Origin: an uncultured Treponema sp.
Lineage (GTDB): Bacteria > Spirochaetota > Spirochaetia > Treponematales > Treponemataceae
NCBI GenBank assembly: GCA_934691925.1
Contig: CAKUTI010000020.1
Location: 1 to 35,108, forward strand
Length of the DNA: 35,108 bases
Direction: 5' to 3'
The notes beneath the pieces were generated by a model. That model saw only the letters and a program-made list of their open reading frames with translations. It searched no databases and was not told the DNA's origin. Below, piece by piece: positions 16,376 to 24,034 of this stretch. A program made the translations under genes and the position numbers. Numbering within the stretch: the first letter of the stretch is position 1; every line of letters begins with the position of its first letter.

Positions 16376-18048
16376 TGATTTCGATTCAACGTCCGCAGGT
16401 TATTCTTGCAATTTTTCTTTTAATTCCAGCGATTTTCTTCATAAATTTTCACTTCAAGAAACTTTCACGCGTCGTTTTCGGATTTTACGAGAAAGACCAG
16501 AAATCAAAAAATTTCAAAAATATAAAAAAACGGCTTTTTCTGAGAACTTTTTTCAGAAGCCTTTCGTGGATTTGCGCAATTCTCGCGTTTGCAGGCATAA
16601 GCTGGGGAAACAAGAAAATTCCGGTTCAGAAAAACGGAAGCACTGTCTGTTTTGTCTTTGACATTTCGTGGTCGATGATGGCGACGGACTGTCCAGAAAA
16701 ACTCACACGCCTTGACGCGGAAAAACTTTACGCCGCAAACTTGGTCGCGCTTCTTCCGGGAAGCTCTTTTTCGGCGGTTCTTTCAAAAGGCGACGGATTC
16801 ACGGCGATTCCAGAAACGGAAGACACTTCGGCAATTTTGTCGCTTATAAGCAACTTAAATCCGAATCTCGTAAGCACGCCGGGAAGCTCCATCGGAAAAG
16901 GAATTTTGTCCGCGCTCCGCTCCCTTTCTCTAAATTCCGCGAAACTAAATTACATTTTTGTTTTCACAGACGGAGACGAAACCGACAATTCATTGCAGAA
17001 CGCGCTTGAAGAAGCCGGAAAAAACGGAATTCCAGTCACAATGATTGGATTTGGAAGCGAAAACGAGACTGAAATTTTGACAGGAGACCGAAAAACAAAG
17101 GCGAAAACCGCTCTCCGCGCAGAAAAAATGAAAAAACTTGCAGAATCTGCCGGAAAAAGATTTTTTTCATCAAAGAAAAATTCTGAAAACGGACTTATTC
17201 ATTACGTTTCCGCAGCGCAAAACGGAAGCGCGAATTTTCTTATAAATCAGATAAAAACTCGCGGCACGCCTGAAAATCAGGAAAACGGCGAAATTTTCAC
17301 TTACGAGACAGTTTCTGTAAAACGCCACTCGCTTTTTATTCTTCTCGCGCTCATCTTTTTGATGCTTTCGTTCATCACGGAGGAACTGACTTTTTCAAAT
17401 CTTCCAAAGAAAAAATCAAAACCGAAAATCAAAAAAACGGCTTCGGCAATCTCGATTGTTTATTGTCTTGCATTTTTGACTTCGTGCGGAGCAAATTCTA
17501 AAAATCAAAAGGAAATATTGAAAGGCTCGTGGAATTTTTATCAGGAAAATTACAGAACGGCGACGGCGCAGTTTCTGAACGAGACGATAAAAACGAAAGA
17601 CGACTCGATGGCTCACCAGTACGCGCTTTTCGGTCTTGCGGCAACTTATCTTGCAGTTGACGAACACAACGCGGCTTTAGATAGAACAAGCCAAATTCTG
17701 ATGGGAACGGCGGCAGTTCCAAAAGAGCTTGAAAGCGCGGTTTTTTACAACGCGGGAATAATTTTCGCGCGAAAAAACGACTTTATGACAGCAAGCGAAT
17801 ATTTCAAAAAAGCGATTTTAAGCGACCCGAATTATCTTGACGCAAAAATAAATCTGGAGCTTTGCAGCCGTCATCTTGAAGAGCAAAAAGCGGCCCAGGC
17901 GGAAAGCGAAATGCAGAAAGTTTCAGAAATCAAAGACAATTCATCGCAAATGCAAAACGAAATTTTCAATATAATCAGAGAAAACGAGAACAAACAATGG
18001 AAAAAAATGGAATCTCAGCCGGAAGAAAACGGCATTTTGGACTATTAA
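16375..18048 (+). CDS. batB: BatB-BatC fusion: VWA domain plus TPR repeats
   Basis: The start at 16375 is set by AAAGGAG 8 bases upstream and gives 557 residues. An earlier in-frame ATG at 16336 lacks such support. Residues 1-25 and about 60-75 are membrane spans. A VWA domain follows with the metal motif DISWS at 96-100 and FTDGDETD near 197-204. Another span lies at 320-338. Next comes a basic stretch, then a second hydrophobic segment ending in FLTSC with Cys371, which looks just like a lipoprotein signal peptide. TPR repeats (about 380-510) and a charged tail complete it. It therefore joins BatB to a BatC-like TPR part. Its end overlaps the next gene by 52 bases. Confidence 0.9.
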   Translation: MISIQRPQVILAIFLLIPAIFFINFHFKKLSRVVFGFYEKDQKSKNFKNIKKRLFLRTFFRSLSWICAILAFAGISWGNKKIPVQKNGSTVCFVFDISWSMMATDCPEKLTRLDAEKLYAANLVALLPGSSFSAVLSKGDGFTAIPETEDTSAILSLISNLNPNLVSTPGSSIGKGILSALRSLSLNSAKLNYIFVFTDGDETDNSLQNALEEAGKNGIPVTMIGFGSENETEILTGDRKTKAKTALRAEKMKKLAESAGKRFFSSKKNSENGLIHYVSAAQNGSANFLINQIKTRGTPENQENGEIFTYETVSVKRHSLFILLALIFLMLSFITEELTFSNLPKKKSKPKIKKTASAISIVYCLAFLTSCGANSKNQKEILKGSWNFYQENYRTATAQFLNETIKTKDDSMAHQYALFGLAATYLAVDEHNAALDRTSQILMGTAAVPKELESAVFYNAGIIFARKNDFMTASEYFKKAILSDPNYLDAKINLELCSRHLEEQKAAQAESEMQKVSEIKDNSSQMQNEIFNIIRENENKQWKKMESQPEENGILDY

Positions 18049-19316
18049 AAATTTTTTCGGCGGTTTTCACGCTGATTTTTCTAAATCTTCCGATTTTTTC
18101 AAAAACTCTTTCGCAGCAGGAAATCAAAAATCTTGTTGTAAAGGCAGATTCAGAAATTTTTTTTACGGCGCAGGAAAACGGCTACACGATTCTGATTCCT
18201 GGGATTGAAAGCTCACTTGTTCAAAACGACCTCGCGATTTTGCCGGCTGGAGTCAAGCTTGTCTCGTCAAAGAAAGAAGATTTTTTTGATGACGACGGAG
18301 ACAGAGGAACGAGGATTCAGTTCTGGTTCACTTTTACGGACGTCGGAATCGCAAAGCTTCCGCCTTTAATCGCAAAAATCCAGAATCGCACTTATTATCT
18401 TCCGTTTGAGGAAGTTCAAATCTACGAAAATCCGAATCTGATTTCGCCTCTTCTTTCTATTGAATTTGAGGACAAGTCGAAACTTTCAAAAGACAAAAAA
18501 AGCGGAAATCTGATTTACAATTCGGAGGCCGGAGAAAAAATCAATTACCGCGTAAACATTCAATATTTTCTTCAAATCATAAACTATTCGTGGAATCTTC
18601 CAAAAGACTCAATTTTTTTGGAGACAAAGCGATACGAGATTGCGGAAAAAAACAACTCGCGCGCCTCGCTAAGCAAGGAATTCACGCCGCAGAAATTTCC
18701 TGTCGCTGAATTTTCTTGGCAGCCGTTAAAAGAAGGCGACTACGAGCTTCCAAAAGTTTTTATAGAAGCGGTTTCGTACAACGGCTCGCGCAAGCAGCTT
18801 GCTCCGCCGTCGGTTTTTGTCCGCGTGGCAAAAAGGAAATCGAATGAAAAAAATCCTGAGAATCCGATTTCAAGTCTGAAAAAAAATTTTGACTCGGCTT
18901 ACAAGTCGGCTTTTGCAAAGTCTCCGCAAGATATGGATTCAATTTCCGCAAAAAGATATACTCCAACGTCTGAAGACTGCAAAAAGCTCGCCGAGCTTCG
19001 CTCAAAAGAACGGAAAAGCCTGTTTTCAGGCGCGGCGGCAGAAAAACGGCGCGAATTTGAGTTTTCAATTGGAATTGTTTCAGGCGAAAACGAAGCGAAA
19101 AATCCTTTTTCAAAATTTTTCGGCGGAAAATTTGCAATCTTCAAAGGCGGAAAAATCAGTCCTGTTCCAGAGGAAAAAACGGCTGAAAAAAACGGATTTT
19201 CGGTTCCGGCAGGCCAGCGCGTAAAAATATCAGAAAAGGCAGGCGGCTGGATTTTTATTGAAAACAAAGATTTTTCAGGCTGGGCAAAGGAAGATTCAGT
19301 TTTCATAATAAAATAA
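17997..19316 (+). CDS. BatD-like secreted protein with C-terminal SH3-like domain
   Basis: This 439-residue protein starts within the 3' end of the BatB-BatC gene. GAGAA lies just before the ATG. An N-terminal basic region (GRKRH) and a hydrophobic stretch (about residues 15-35) form a signal peptide. Residues 45-270 contain two beta-rich BatD-type regions (FTDVGIAKLPPLIAKI and FSWQPLKEGDYELPKVFIEA). Residues about 385-439 look like a bacterial SH3 domain (VPAGQRVKISEKAGGWIFIE, then GWAKEDSVF), of the kind found in BatE. The architecture therefore combines BatD-like and BatE-like parts. It is the last clear bat gene. Confidence 0.82.
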   Translation: MEKNGISAGRKRHFGLLKIFSAVFTLIFLNLPIFSKTLSQQEIKNLVVKADSEIFFTAQENGYTILIPGIESSLVQNDLAILPAGVKLVSSKKEDFFDDDGDRGTRIQFWFTFTDVGIAKLPPLIAKIQNRTYYLPFEEVQIYENPNLISPLLSIEFEDKSKLSKDKKSGNLIYNSEAGEKINYRVNIQYFLQIINYSWNLPKDSIFLETKRYEIAEKNNSRASLSKEFTPQKFPVAEFSWQPLKEGDYELPKVFIEAVSYNGSRKQLAPPSVFVRVAKRKSNEKNPENPISSLKKNFDSAYKSAFAKSPQDMDSISAKRYTPTSEDCKKLAELRSKERKSLFSGAAAEKRREFEFSIGIVSGENEAKNPFSKFFGGKFAIFKGGKISPVPEEKTAEKNGFSVPAGQRVKISEKAGGWIFIENKDFSGWAKEDSVFIIK

Positions 19317-19342
19317 TTCAAAATCAAAAAAGAGGCATTTTT

Positions 19343-19939
19343 ATGAATTTCGGTTATATTTTAAATCAGTGGGACGAGGTTCAGCGTTCTGAAAATCAAA
19401 AAAACAGGCTGAAGGCAAAGCAGCCGGTTGTCTCGCACAAAATGCCAAACGCCCCGACTCCAGAAGAAAAAGAAGCAAGGCGAATCGCAAAGCTGAAAGC
19501 GCAGGGAAAATTTCAAGATGACTTTTACGAAAGGCAAATGAAAGCAGACTCGGAAAAGCGCGTCAATCCGATGGAAGCGTGGCTTAGAATTTACGGTGTT
19601 ACCGACAAAGACAAGGAAGCTCAAGAATATCAGGAACGCGCAAAAATGGAAAGCCGGGAATATCTGCGCACAATGCGCCCGGAAGCTAGAATCGACTTGC
19701 ACGGGCTTACGCGCGACGAGGCTTGGGCAAAGCTCACTTCTTTTGTGAACACTTGCGTCAGCCGCGGAATGAAAAAAATCCTGATTGTCCACGGAAAAGG
19801 CAATCACAGCCACGGTTCAGACCCAGTTTTAGGTCCAATGGTCAGAACTTTTATCGAGCAGAACCAGAATTTAGGCACAAGCGGCCATCCAGACCACAAT
19901 CAGGGCGGAAACGGCGCGACTTGGGTCATCATAAAATAA
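19343..19939 (+). CDS. Smr-domain protein
   Basis: This 198-residue protein has a charged, helix-forming N-terminal region (residues 1-110, rich in Lys, Glu and Arg) and a C-terminal Smr domain. The motifs are RIDLHGLTRDEAW near 118-130, ILIVHGKGNHSHG near 147-159 and the end GGNGATWVIIK. Smr domains are small nuclease or nucleic-acid-binding modules, known from MutS2 and from ribosome rescue factors such as SmrB. An AGAGGC site lies upstream of the ATG. It begins 26 bases after the last bat gene, so read-through from that operon is likely. Confidence 0.9.
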   Translation: MNFGYILNQWDEVQRSENQKNRLKAKQPVVSHKMPNAPTPEEKEARRIAKLKAQGKFQDDFYERQMKADSEKRVNPMEAWLRIYGVTDKDKEAQEYQERAKMESREYLRTMRPEARIDLHGLTRDEAWAKLTSFVNTCVSRGMKKILIVHGKGNHSHGSDPVLGPMVRTFIEQNQNLGTSGHPDHNQGGNGATWVIIK

Positions 19940-20049
19940 AAGATTTGGAATTTCGGGCATTTTCAGAAGATTTTCAAGGCAAAAATAACAATTATTTAAC
20001 TTGTAACTTGCCCCTGAATTGATTATTTTTTTTACAAGAGGAAGTTAAT

Positions 20050-20652
20050 TTGGAAGATTTATACAAAGTTCTTGGCGTTGAAAAAACTGCCACTCAAGAT
20101 GAAATAAAATCAGCTTACAGAAAACTCGCAATGAAATATCATCCTGACAGAAATCCGGGAGACAAAGCCGCAGAAGAAAAATTCAAAAGCATAACAGCGG
20201 CATACGATGTTCTCGGAGACGAGACAAAACGCCGCCAATATGATGATTACGGATTCGGCGCGTCAAATACTTACGAGCAAGGATACGCAAACGCAAATCC
20301 TTACGGTCAGCAATACGGCTGGAACGGCGGAACTTGGGGACAGGAAACTCAGGACGACTTCGGCGACGCGTTTGACCAATGGTTCAGATACACAAGGCAA
20401 AACAGCCAAAATTCACAAAGCGGCAATTTTAGAACTTACACTTACACGGCAAAATCCGAGCCGCAAACACGAGCATCCCTTCTATTTCAGTTTTTGCTTA
20501 AAATTTTGGTCGCTTTTCTCGGAATTTCTTTCCTGCGATATTCGTTCCTCATAATTCCGTTCGGGCCAATTTTGTGCTTCTATGCGATTTACGCAGGAAT
20601 TACAGGCGCGATAAAATCCATGACAAGTTTCTTAAGTTTCAAGAAAAGCTAG
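20050..20652 (+). CDS. DnaJ-domain membrane protein
   Basis: This 200-residue protein starts with a J domain that includes the essential HPD at residues 31-33 and the usual helix II and III sequence ([16 protein letters not shown]). The zinc-finger and substrate domains of true DnaJ are absent. A Gly/Tyr/Asn/Gln-rich linker (about 75-135) leads to two hydrophobic segments (about 140-190), so it is probably a membrane-bound co-chaperone that recruits DnaK. The start is TTG with AGAGGAAG 5 bases upstream. A weak promoter TTGTAA-N17-TATTTT (20001-20029) may serve it. I recall a DnaJ-like gene next to infA in T. pallidum too. Confidence 0.9.
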   Translation: MEDLYKVLGVEKTATQDEIKSAYRKLAMKYHPDRNPGDKAAEEKFKSITAAYDVLGDETKRRQYDDYGFGASNTYEQGYANANPYGQQYGWNGGTWGQETQDDFGDAFDQWFRYTRQNSQNSQSGNFRTYTYTAKSEPQTRASLLFQFLLKILVAFLGISFLRYSFLIIPFGPILCFYAIYAGITGAIKSMTSFLSFKKS

Positions 20653-20662
20653 AACGCATAAA

Positions 20663-20704
20663 AAAACGCCGGAAACTTCATAAAATCTCCGGCGTTTTCT
20701 TTTT
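20663..20704. terminator. Bidirectional terminator between the DnaJ-like gene and infA
   Basis: AAAACGCCGGA (20663-20673) and TCCGGCGTTTT (20688-20698) form a perfect 11-bp stem around a 14-base loop. T-rich sequence follows on both strands, serving the convergent DnaJ-like and infA genes. Confidence 0.85.
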
Positions 20705-20728
20705 ATAAATTCGAAAATTTTCTTTGAA

Positions 20729-20950
20729 TTATCTTTCGCGGAAAATAATTCTTCCTCTGTTCAAATCATATGGCGAAAGCGCAACTTTAACGGTGTCGCC
20801 TGGTACGATTCTGATAAAATGTTTCCGCATTTTTCCTGACAAATGCGCCATAATCATATGTCCGCCATTTTTAAGCTCTACGCGGAACATTGTGTTAGGC
20901 AAGGCTTCCTTTACAATGCCTTCAACCTCAATCGCTTCTTCTTTAGCCAC
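20729..20950 (-). CDS. infA: Translation initiation factor IF-1
   Basis: This 73-residue single OB-fold protein matches IF-1 throughout ([19 protein letters not shown] at the start, [20 protein letters not shown] near the end). IF-1 occupies the A site of the 30S subunit during start-site selection. The start is a GTG preceded by TGGAGGA. A strong promoter lies upstream at 21020-21047, with about 60 bases of leader. The gene stands alone on the minus strand and is divergent from the DksA-like gene. Confidence 0.97.
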   Translation of the reverse strand: MAKEEAIEVEGIVKEALPNTMFRVELKNGGHMIMAHLSGKMRKHFIRIVPGDTVKVALSPYDLNRGRIIFRER

Positions 20951-20992
20951 GATTCCTCCAAGAATTTAACAAAAAAATCCAAAATAAAAAAG

Positions 20993-21021
20993 TTGTCTTT
21001 TAAGGATTTTATCTATATTAT
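20993..21021 (+). promoter_or_regulatory. Promoter of the DksA-like gene
   Basis: TTGTCT (20993-20998) and TATTAT (21016-21021) are 17 bases apart. The -10 box overlaps the -10 box of the opposite infA promoter by two bases. Confidence 0.5.
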
Positions 21022-21047
21022 TATCTAATTCAACAAAAATTTGTCAA
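21020..21047 (-). promoter_or_regulatory. Promoter of infA
   Basis: On the minus strand a consensus TTGACA (plus 21042-21047) and GATAAT (plus 21020-21025) are 16 bases apart. The -35 box lies in the leader of the DksA-like gene, so the two promoters face outward through each other. Confidence 0.6.
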
Positions 21048-21064
21048 CATGGGAGACTAAAACT

Positions 21065-21421
21065 ATGGATCAAGCGTTTATCGAAAAAATGAAAAAGGAA
21101 CTTGAAGAGGAAAAAGCGAATCTTTTGAAATCTCTTTCAGACCAGAACGATGACTATAAAAAACTGATGGAAGGAGGAGACCACGGAGACGAAGTCGATG
21201 TCGCTTCTGACGTAATCGACGGAAGGATGCTTGAATCTCTCGGCGTTCAGGCTCAGAACAAGCTTACTTCAATCAACAACGCGCTCAAAAGAATCGAGCA
21301 GGGAACTTACGGAAAATGCCTAAAATGCCATCAGGAAATTCCGCAGGAACGCCTTGAAACTCTGCCGGAGACAGTTCTTTGCATAAAATGCAAGGCCGAA
21401 CAGGAGCGCGCAAATCGCTAA
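21065..21421 (+). CDS. DksA/TraR-family zinc-finger protein
   Basis: I place the start at the ATG at 21065, with GGGAG 9 bases upstream. A longer in-frame start at 21041 would lie within promoter sequence. The product has 118 residues: an N-terminal coiled coil, an acidic DHGDEVDVASDVID segment near residues 42-55, then the zinc finger C-x2-C ... C-x2-C (CLKC and CIKC). The fold binds the RNA polymerase secondary channel. DksA itself works with ppGpp to adjust rRNA and ribosomal gene promoters. The nearby infA and EF-G genes are possible targets, but that is inference. A terminator follows at once. Confidence 0.9.
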   Translation: MDQAFIEKMKKELEEEKANLLKSLSDQNDDYKKLMEGGDHGDEVDVASDVIDGRMLESLGVQAQNKLTSINNALKRIEQGTYGKCLKCHQEIPQERLETLPETVLCIKCKAEQERANR

Positions 21422-21464
21422 AAAAAATCTGCCGCGCCGTTTTTCAAAAAATCGGCGCGGCAGA
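21421..21464. terminator. Strong bidirectional terminator
   Basis: TCTGCCGCGCCG (21428-21439) and CGGCGCGGCAGA (21453-21464) form a perfect 12-bp GC-rich stem. Seven A at 21421-21427 give the T run for minus-strand transcripts of the signalling operon. It also lies directly after the DksA-like stop. Confidence 0.85.
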
Positions 21465-21521
21465 ATTCATCGAAATTTTTGATTAAATGATAAAATCTTT
21501 CAAATTTGTCTGAATTTTATT

Positions 21522-22391
21522 CTAAATCTTGAAAAAGCCGGTGCCGGGAACAACAATTTCCGAGTAGCCGGCTTTTTTTGCGCAGGACAAAGCCAAGTCG
21601 AATCCAAAATCAATGTTTTCCGCCGCGTGAGAATCAGAGCTTAAAGTTACGGGAACGTTTTCCTCGCAGAGTAAACTCAAAAAATATTCAGACGGATAAG
21701 GCTTTGTCGTCCAGCCGCGTGACATTGCACCGGTGTTTATTTCCGCGATGACTCCGGCTTTTGAAATCGCCTTTGCAAGCGTTTTAAGCTCGCGCTTGTA
21801 CCATTCCGCGTTCTCATCAAAAAAATTGTGCTTCTCGTTGAATTTTCTGATTAAATCCGCGTGCCCGATAATCGTAAAATCGCCTTTTTCAAGCATTTCA
21901 CGCTCCGCCGCAAAATAATCGCCGACAAGAAGTTTTTCATCGCCTTTGTAATATTTTTTCAACGCTAAAAAAAGTTTTTCTGGCGTGTCGTCAACCGCAA
22001 AAATTCCGTCTTTCTGAAAAATAAAATGAACCGAGCCAATCAAAAAGTCCGGACGAAATTCCTTGTAAGAGTCAAAACACGGAAAAGTGATTCCAGGAAT
22101 GTAGTCCGCCTCAAAACCAAGCCGAATTTCAATCTGATTCTTGTATTTTTCCTTTAGATTCTTGATTTCTTCGCAATATTTCGGAAAATCCGCCACAAGC
22201 ATATTGCACTCAGTCCAGAAAGGATAAAGCGAATGGCTTGAAAATCCCAAAATTTTGAATCCTTTTTTTATTGCCGCAAGAACATTTTCTTCCAGCGTGT
22301 TTTTTCCGTCGCAAAAAGTGGAATGAGTGTGGAGATTCGCCTTTGTGAACGGAATTTCCCGCAACTCCCGCAAATTTTCTAGTTTTTCCAT
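21522..22391 (-). CDS. PHP-domain phosphoesterase, HisJ-like
   Basis: This 289-residue protein has the PHP metal motifs: NLHTHSTFCDG near residues 20-30, FSSHS near 51-55, GFEADY near 93-98, GSVHF near 118-122, IGHADLIRKF near 174-183 and a closing SSDSHA. The family includes histidinol phosphatase HisJ and other phosphoesterases. No histidine genes are near, so the substrate may differ. The ATG lies inside the end of the hybrid kinase gene (13-base overlap), with AGGA about 13 bases upstream. It is co-translated with two signalling proteins, which suggests either a shared control theme or simple operon packing. Confidence 0.88.
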   Translation of the reverse strand: MEKLENLRELREIPFTKANLHTHSTFCDGKNTLEENVLAAIKKGFKILGFSSHSLYPFWTECNMLVADFPKYCEEIKNLKEKYKNQIEIRLGFEADYIPGITFPCFDSYKEFRPDFLIGSVHFIFQKDGIFAVDDTPEKLFLALKKYYKGDEKLLVGDYFAAEREMLEKGDFTIIGHADLIRKFNEKHNFFDENAEWYKRELKTLAKAISKAGVIAEINTGAMSRGWTTKPYPSEYFLSLLCEENVPVTLSSDSHAAENIDFGFDLALSCAKKAGYSEIVVPGTGFFKI

Positions 22392-24034
22392 AATTTATTT
22401 TCATCCTGATGAAGAGTCGCAATCTGCTTGACCGCAGCAGTCTGCATTACCATTTTCCATTTTTCGATTATGTTTTTGAGCATTTCACTTTTGAACGGCT
22501 TCACGAGAATGTCGTTGATTCCGATTTTCATATATTCCTCAAAATCGTTCGGGTCGTTGTTCGCGGTGCAGGCAACAATTATTCCGCCGTAGCCGGAATT
22601 CCGCAAGTCAACAGTCGCTTCGATTCCGCTTTTTTTCGGCATATAAATGTCCATAAAAACCATATCGATTTCAGGATGATTTTTGATTTGCCCGACTGCC
22701 TCGTTTCCGTCTTCCGCAAGAAAAATCTGCGCGCCGAACTTTTTCATAAAAGATTCCATCAGCTTCCGGTTGAGAGGATGGTCTTCCGCAATCAGGATTT
22801 TTAGGTCGCCTGCAATTTCAGAACCGTCTTTACGCTCCAAAAACTGCTCGGCAAGATTCGGCTTTGCGCCCTCGGGAGAATAAAGTTTTTCAAGCTTTTC
22901 TCCGTCAGAAAGCTCGCCTGCAAGCGTGTTTATGAGCATTTCGCGCTTAACAGGCTTGTAAATGTAGCCTTTGAACCAGTCAAGAGCCGTCATTTTTGCC
23001 TCCGCTCCCATCTGCCCTTCTGGAACAAGAAGATAAAGCGACGCGGAATCTTTTAGCTCGTCAATTCCGTTGATTTCAAATGCGAGATGCCAGCCGTCAA
23101 GCTCAGGCATAATCATATCGATAAAGACGATTTTAAAAGGATTTTTCTCCTCAACAGCGGATTTTAGAATTCCGACAGCATTTTTTGAATCAAGACAAAT
23201 TTCAATTTTCTTGAAGCCCGCGCTCTGTAGTTTTTTTTGAAGGCTTTTCGCGGCAAGCTCATTGTCGTCAACAATCAGAACTTTGTAGCCGTCAGGATTT
23301 TTCTGGAATTTAAAATCTCCCGATTTTTCGATTGCGACAGAAAGAGGAAGAGAAACCTTGAAAACTGTTCCGCCGTCGGGATTGTCAAAAACAGCGATTT
23401 TTCCGTTCATTTTTGCGGCAAGGCTTTTGCAGATTGAAAGCCCCAAGCCAGTTCCGCCGTAAATTCTGTAAGTTGAAATGTCTGCCTGAAAATAATCAGT
23501 GAAAAGCTTCTTTTTTTTGTCTTCTGAAATTCCGATTCCAGTGTCGGCAACCTGAAAAATTATTCCGTCTTTTTTATTATATTCCAAGCTGACTTTTATG
23601 TAGCCTTTCTCGGTGAATTTAACCGCGTTGCTAACGATGTTCAGCATAATCTGCCGGACGCGCATTGAATCTCCCGAAACCATCGCCGGAACGTCCAAGT
23701 CAATGTCGGTAAAAATCTCAACGCCTTTGTTGAACGCGCGCAAGCTCACCGAATCCACGATATGCTCAGCCATATATCTGATGTCAAAAGGAATAGACTC
23801 AAATTTGAATTCGTTTGACTGGAGCTTTGCAATGTCGAGAATGTTGTTGGCAAGGCTCAAAAGCCCTTCCGCGCTGAACTGAATCTGCCGCACATATTCC
23901 GCCTGCTCCTTGTCGAGGTTCGTTCCCTGAATAAGCTCGGAGGCTGCGATTATCGTCTGGATTGGAGTTCTGATTTCGTGGAGCGTGTTCGCAAGATAGC
24001 GGTTCGCTTCCTGAATATTGCTGCTATTTGGCAT
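22379..24034 (-). CDS. Soluble hybrid histidine kinase with two receiver domains
   Basis: This 551-residue protein starts almost directly with the HisKA domain: H19 in LANTLHEIRTP. The N box (MLNIVSNAVKF) is at 130-140, followed by DTGIGI at 164-169 and GGTGLGLS at 193-200. Two receivers follow. In the first the phosphoacceptor is D306 (VFIDMIMPELDG) and the conserved Lys is K360. In the second it is D462 (VFMDIYMPKKSG), with ILVKPF near the end. No sensor or membrane segment is present, so input must come from a partner. It overlaps the upstream pseudo-receiver gene by 11 bases and the downstream PHP gene by 13, so all three are made together. Confidence 0.94.
   Translation of the reverse strand: MPNSSNIQEANRYLANTLHEIRTPIQTIIAASELIQGTNLDKEQAEYVRQIQFSAEGLLSLANNILDIAKLQSNEFKFESIPFDIRYMAEHIVDSVSLRAFNKGVEIFTDIDLDVPAMVSGDSMRVRQIMLNIVSNAVKFTEKGYIKVSLEYNKKDGIIFQVADTGIGISEDKKKKLFTDYFQADISTYRIYGGTGLGLSICKSLAAKMNGKIAVFDNPDGGTVFKVSLPLSVAIEKSGDFKFQKNPDGYKVLIVDDNELAAKSLQKKLQSAGFKKIEICLDSKNAVGILKSAVEEKNPFKIVFIDMIMPELDGWHLAFEINGIDELKDSASLYLLVPEGQMGAEAKMTALDWFKGYIYKPVKREMLINTLAGELSDGEKLEKLYSPEGAKPNLAEQFLERKDGSEIAGDLKILIAEDHPLNRKLMESFMKKFGAQIFLAEDGNEAVGQIKNHPEIDMVFMDIYMPKKSGIEATVDLRNSGYGGIIVACTANNDPNDFEEYMKIGINDILVKPFKSEMLKNIIEKWKMVMQTAAVKQIATLHQDENKLWKN

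Noticed and set aside
21041..21064. Longer start for the DksA-like protein
   Set aside because: It would begin at a TTG inside promoter elements, while the ATG at 21065 has a GGGAG site at normal distance and starts a typical family N-terminus.
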